Under the pieces are notes generated by a model that saw nothing but the letters and a program-made list of their open reading frames with translations, was not told the DNA's origin and did no database searches. Below, in pieces: positions 13,644-15,641 of a stretch of 15,641 bases of DNA. This stretch comes from Alphaproteobacteria bacterium. GTDB taxonomy: Bacteria; Pseudomonadota; Alphaproteobacteria; Puniceispirillales; UBA1172. Position 1 is the stretch's first letter. Each line of letters opens with the position of its first letter. A program made the position numbers and the translations under genes. Location: contig JAGWAQ010000020.1 of assembly GCA_021296375.1 (NCBI GenBank), positions 10,076-25,716 on the forward strand. The letters run 5' to 3'.

Positions 13644-14480
13644 ATGACGAAGGTTCTTCTCGCGGGATGTGGAAAGATGGGAAGCGCCATGCTGGCGGGC
13701 TGGCTGTCGAAACTGAACGACCCCCTCAGCTTTACGATTGTGGACCCGATGATTAGCCCTGATCACCCCGCTGCTTCCCACCCTGCCGCTTCCCACCCTG
13801 GCGCTTCCGATAGCCGTGTCACTATCCTGACCGCGCTTGATGACAGCATTGAAGCCCCCGATATTATTGTGCTGGCGATGAAACCGCAGATGATGCCCGA
13901 CGCCTTGCCCGGGCTGGCCAAGATCGCCTCCGCGGACACCGTTTGGCTGTCGATTGCCGCTGGCGTCACCATGGCGAAACTCAAGCAGCAGCTGGGGCAG
14001 TCGGCGGCGATCATCCGCACCATGCCGAACACCCCGGCGGCGATCGGCCTCGGCGTGACGGCGATGATCATGGATGATCAGGTGCCCGCTGATGTCGCTC
14101 AACTGGCGGTGCGGATGATGGAAGTGATCGGCGATGTCGTCATGCTTGACCATGAAGATGACATGGACAGCGTGACGGGGGTTTCCGGTTCGGGCCCGGC
14201 TTATGTGTTCCTGATGCGGGAAGCGCTGGAAGAGGCCGCGATTGCCGCCGGATTAACCCCTGAACTGGCGGCCAAACTGGCGGCGGCAACCCTGACGGGG
14301 GCCGTCGGCTTGATGAATGAGAGCGATGAAACCCCCAGCCAGTTGCGGGTTAATGTCACCAGCCCGGCGGGAACAACCCAGGCGGCGCTCGACGTGCTGA
14401 TGGCCGATGATGGATTGCCGGCGCTGATGCGGCGGGCGGTGCTGGCGGCACGCGATCGTTCACGGGAACTTGGCAAATAA
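13644..14480 (+). CDS. proC: pyrroline-5-carboxylate reductase
   Basis: ProC reduces 1-pyrroline-5-carboxylate to L-proline with NAD(P)H, the last step of proline synthesis. The dinucleotide-binding motif is LLAGCGKMGSAML (residues 5-17). IVLAMKPQ (75-82), IRTMPNTPAAIGLGVTA (124-140), VTGVSGSGPAYVFL (177-190) and the C-terminal signature TSPAGTTQAALD (239-250) are all present. The length of 278 aa is slightly long. The excess is explained by residues 41-55, three pentapeptides HPAAS, HPAAS and HPGAS placed right after strand 2 of the Rossmann fold (TIVDPM), where homologues normally continue with a short loop. This loop is near the cofactor's adenosine ribose, so the insert could affect NADPH binding; that is inference. 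A GGAAAG site precedes the ATG at 13644. Confidence 0.96.
   Translation: MTKVLLAGCGKMGSAMLAGWLSKLNDPLSFTIVDPMISPDHPAASHPAASHPGASDSRVTILTALDDSIEAPDIIVLAMKPQMMPDALPGLAKIASADTVWLSIAAGVTMAKLKQQLGQSAAIIRTMPNTPAAIGLGVTAMIMDDQVPADVAQLAVRMMEVIGDVVMLDHEDDMDSVTGVSGSGPAYVFLMREALEEAAIAAGLTPELAAKLAAATLTGAVGLMNESDETPSQLRVNVTSPAGTTQAALDVLMADDGLPALMRRAVLAARDRSRELGK
13764..13808 (+). repeat. 15-bp in-frame tandem repeat in proC
   Basis: Three units, CACCCCGCTGCTTCC, CACCCTGCCGCTTCC and CACCCTGGCGCTTCC, encode HPAAS, HPAAS and HPGAS. Two of the differences are synonymous third-position changes and one changes Ala to Gly. This suggests an established insertion whose encoded peptide is mostly kept. Confidence 0.93.
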
Positions 14481-14525
14481 CCCAAATCACCCTATTTCTA
14501 GGGGAGAGATTAAAGGGATATCACC

Positions 14526-15185
14526 ATGGCCGCTTCCGCCCAGACCATTATTGACCAGATTCGCCACGATGTCGGGGCCGCGATGCTGTCGCGCCTGAAT
14601 TCCCACGGGTTTTCTGAAATTACCCCTGACCATCTGGCCGAAGACACCAGCCATGACGTGGCGGTGATCCGGCGAATTTTCCCTGACCTTTCGGCCGCTG
14701 TTGACCAAGGGCTCAAGGATATTGACGATGCTGTTTCCGCAGGGCTGCAGGATGATTTCGCTGAAGATGCCGAGGCCACAACCCGCGAACGTATTCTTGA
14801 AGGGTTGATCGTGCGGTTTGAGGCTTATGTGCCGTTCAAACACGCCATCCGAAACCTCAATAAGGCGGCGGCCATGAACCCGCCGCTGGCGCTTATGATG
14901 GTGGGGCGGTTGAGCGGAGCGTCGCAAGCGCTTCTGGAAATATCGGGGCTTGATACCAGCGGGCTGAAAGGGCTGATGCGTGTCAAAGGCCTGGCGGCGG
15001 TGGCGCTGTCCGTCCAGCGCGATTGGCTGGCTGATGACAGTGCTGATCTTTCGGTCACTATCCGTGCCCTGGACAAACGCCTTGGCCAAGCCGAAAGCCT
15101 GGCGGAAACCCTCAATATCATTTCCCGCGACCATGACGCTTCTGATCATGCCACCACCAAAGACGATGGAAGAGAAGACCAATGA
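14526..15185 (+). CDS. TetR-like helical protein (TetR/COQ9-type)
   Basis: This is a 219-aa, mostly helical protein. The N-terminal 55 residues read like a TetR helix-turn-helix unit (MLSRLNSHGFSEITPDHLAEDTSHDVAVIRRIFPDL) with the usual Phe-Pro-Asp ending. The region after residue 80 is a helical ligand-type domain with FKHAIRNLNKAA and a late WLADDSADLSVTIRALDKRL block that I associate with alphaproteobacterial TetR proteins. COQ9, which helps in ubiquinone synthesis, shares this fold, so a COQ9-like role cannot be excluded from sequence. The last 15 residues are polar and probably disordered. The start at 14526 has AAAGGGATATC just upstream. The ATG of csaA overlaps its TGA. It could regulate the neighbouring genes, but no operator is recognised. 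Confidence 0.6.
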   Translation: MAASAQTIIDQIRHDVGAAMLSRLNSHGFSEITPDHLAEDTSHDVAVIRRIFPDLSAAVDQGLKDIDDAVSAGLQDDFAEDAEATTRERILEGLIVRFEAYVPFKHAIRNLNKAAAMNPPLALMMVGRLSGASQALLEISGLDTSGLKGLMRVKGLAAVALSVQRDWLADDSADLSVTIRALDKRLGQAESLAETLNIISRDHDASDHATTKDDGREDQ

Positions 15186-15517
15186 CGATTGAATTTGATG
15201 ATTTCATGAAGGTTGATATTCGCGCCGGTACCATCACCGCTGTTGATGATTTCCCCGAAGCGCGCAAACCTGCCTGGAAACTGACGATCGATTTCGGGGA
15301 ACAGATAGGGGTGAAAAAATCATCCGCCCAGATCACCGGTCTTTATTGCAAGGATGACTTGATCGGCCGGCAGGTGATGGCGGTGGTGAATTTCCCGCCC
15401 CGTCAAATTGGCCCCTTCCTGTCGGAAGTGCTGACCCTTGGTGCCGCCAATGAAGACGGCCATGTCGTGCTGTTGGGGCTGGACCATAACGTCCCTAACG
15501 GCAGTCGAATGCACTGA
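15182..15517 (+). CDS. csaA: CsaA-type tRNA-binding protein
   Basis: This is a single-domain, 111-aa protein with the EMAP-II/Trbp111 OB fold, which binds tRNA as a dimer; in Bacillus, CsaA has also been described as an export-related chaperone. The N-terminal FMKVDIRAGTITAVDDFPEARKPAWKL (residues 8-34) and the later SSAQITGLY, GRQVMAVVNFPPRQIGPFLSEVL and VPNGSRMH end match the family closely. The length is normal. The ATG overlaps the stop of the TetR-like gene (ATGA), so it is the last gene of that pair and is translationally coupled. A 16-bp tandem repeat begins within its last three codons and runs past the stop. The protein end fits other CsaA proteins, so the repeat has not altered it. 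Confidence 0.92.
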   Translation: MTIEFDDFMKVDIRAGTITAVDDFPEARKPAWKLTIDFGEQIGVKKSSAQITGLYCKDDLIGRQVMAVVNFPPRQIGPFLSEVLTLGAANEDGHVVLLGLDHNVPNGSRMH

Positions 15518-15549
15518 TTGGCGAATGCACTAATTGGCGAATGCACCAA
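15506..15549. repeat. 16-bp tandem repeat across the csaA stop codon
   Basis: CGAATGCACTGATTGG (15506-15521), CGAATGCACTAATTGG (15522-15537) and the partial CGAATGCACCAA (15538-15549) follow each other. The first unit contains the csaA stop TGA (15515-15517). The duplicate copies carry TAA and then CAA at the matching place. The 16-bp unit shifts frame, which does no harm because all later copies lie after the stop. Confidence 0.93.
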
Positions 15550-15575
15550 CGCGGTATTTCCGATAACCCGCGCGC

Positions 15576-15641
15576 CTAGATCGGCAGTTGCAAGCGCACC
15601 CGCAGCCCCCCGAGGGGGGATTCCCCCAGCAGCAAATTGCC
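15576..15641 (-). CDS. probable histidine kinase, C-terminal end (partial)
   Basis: Only the last 21 codons are in the window, read on the minus strand and ending in TAG at 15576-15578. The peptide ends in GESPLGGLRVRLQLPI. This is typical of the last strand of the HATPase_c domain in sensor kinases of the EnvZ/ChvG type, where a G-G-x-x-V/A-x-L-x-L-P ending follows a D/E-S-P-x-G turn. The rest of the protein lies beyond the right edge, so neither its sensor domain nor its partner regulator can be identified. It converges with csaA across a 58-bp gap that contains part of the 16-bp repeat and no clear terminator. Confidence 0.6.
   Translation of the reverse strand, partial: GNLLLGESPLGGLRVRLQLPI

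Noticed and set aside
14490..14503. Terminator between proC and the TetR-like gene (CCCTA-TTTC-TAGGG hairpin)
   Set aside because: The stem is only 5 bp and is followed by a purine-rich stretch and a ribosome site, not a T-run.

Overview
The window is a run of mostly core genes from an alphaproteobacterium. The evidence is the gene content and order: separate petA-petB-petC for the cytochrome bc1 complex, prs-rplY-pth-ychF, lgt-midA-pgeF and ybjN-proC, a DUF6111-like protein next to a CCA-adding enzyme, and a Cys-rich CWC protein. I would guess the Rhodospirillales or a SAR116-like marine lineage, with low confidence in the lower taxonomy. Base composition is moderately GC-rich and looks even throughout. 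I see no mobile element, CRISPR array, rRNA or tRNA.

Layout. At 19-2205 (+) are a Nudix CoA pyrophosphatase, a small DUF6111-like membrane protein and the CCA tRNA nucleotidyltransferase, closely packed. At 2250-3146 (+) is the oxygen-dependent coproporphyrinogen III oxidase hemF, followed from a clear promoter (about 3240-3268) by petABC (3307-5880), which ends in a strong intrinsic terminator (5901-5928). Heme synthesis therefore sits beside a heme-consuming respiratory complex. A small Cys-rich CWC protein (5994-6260, +) converges with ychF and overlaps it by 4 bp.

From 6257 to 12723 the genes lie on the minus strand in two groups. The first is prs, rplY, pth and ychF (PRPP synthesis, ribosomal protein L25, peptidyl-tRNA hydrolase, ribosome-associated ATPase). 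The second is lgt, midA and pgeF (lipoprotein lipidation, a methyltransferase, a laccase-domain enzyme). A 381-bp divergent intergenic region follows. Then, on the plus strand, come ybjN, proC, a TetR-like helical protein gene and csaA (13105-15517). The right edge cuts the C-terminal end of a probable histidine kinase on the minus strand.

There is no obviously new enzymatic system here. The main unexplained structure is a set of short tandem repeats spread over the window. The three inside genes all have 15-bp units and so keep the reading frame: cca (QNMFD, five units, four of them identical), proC (HPAAS, three units) and midA (AENxG, three to four units). The non-coding ones have units of 9, 14, 15 and 16 bp. 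This suggests a genome-wide duplication or slippage process filtered by selection on reading frame. The second signal is a leader upstream of rplY with three consecutive stem-loops, a candidate cis-regulatory RNA. The third is a perfect DnaA box and an overlapping inverted repeat at a possible ybjN promoter.
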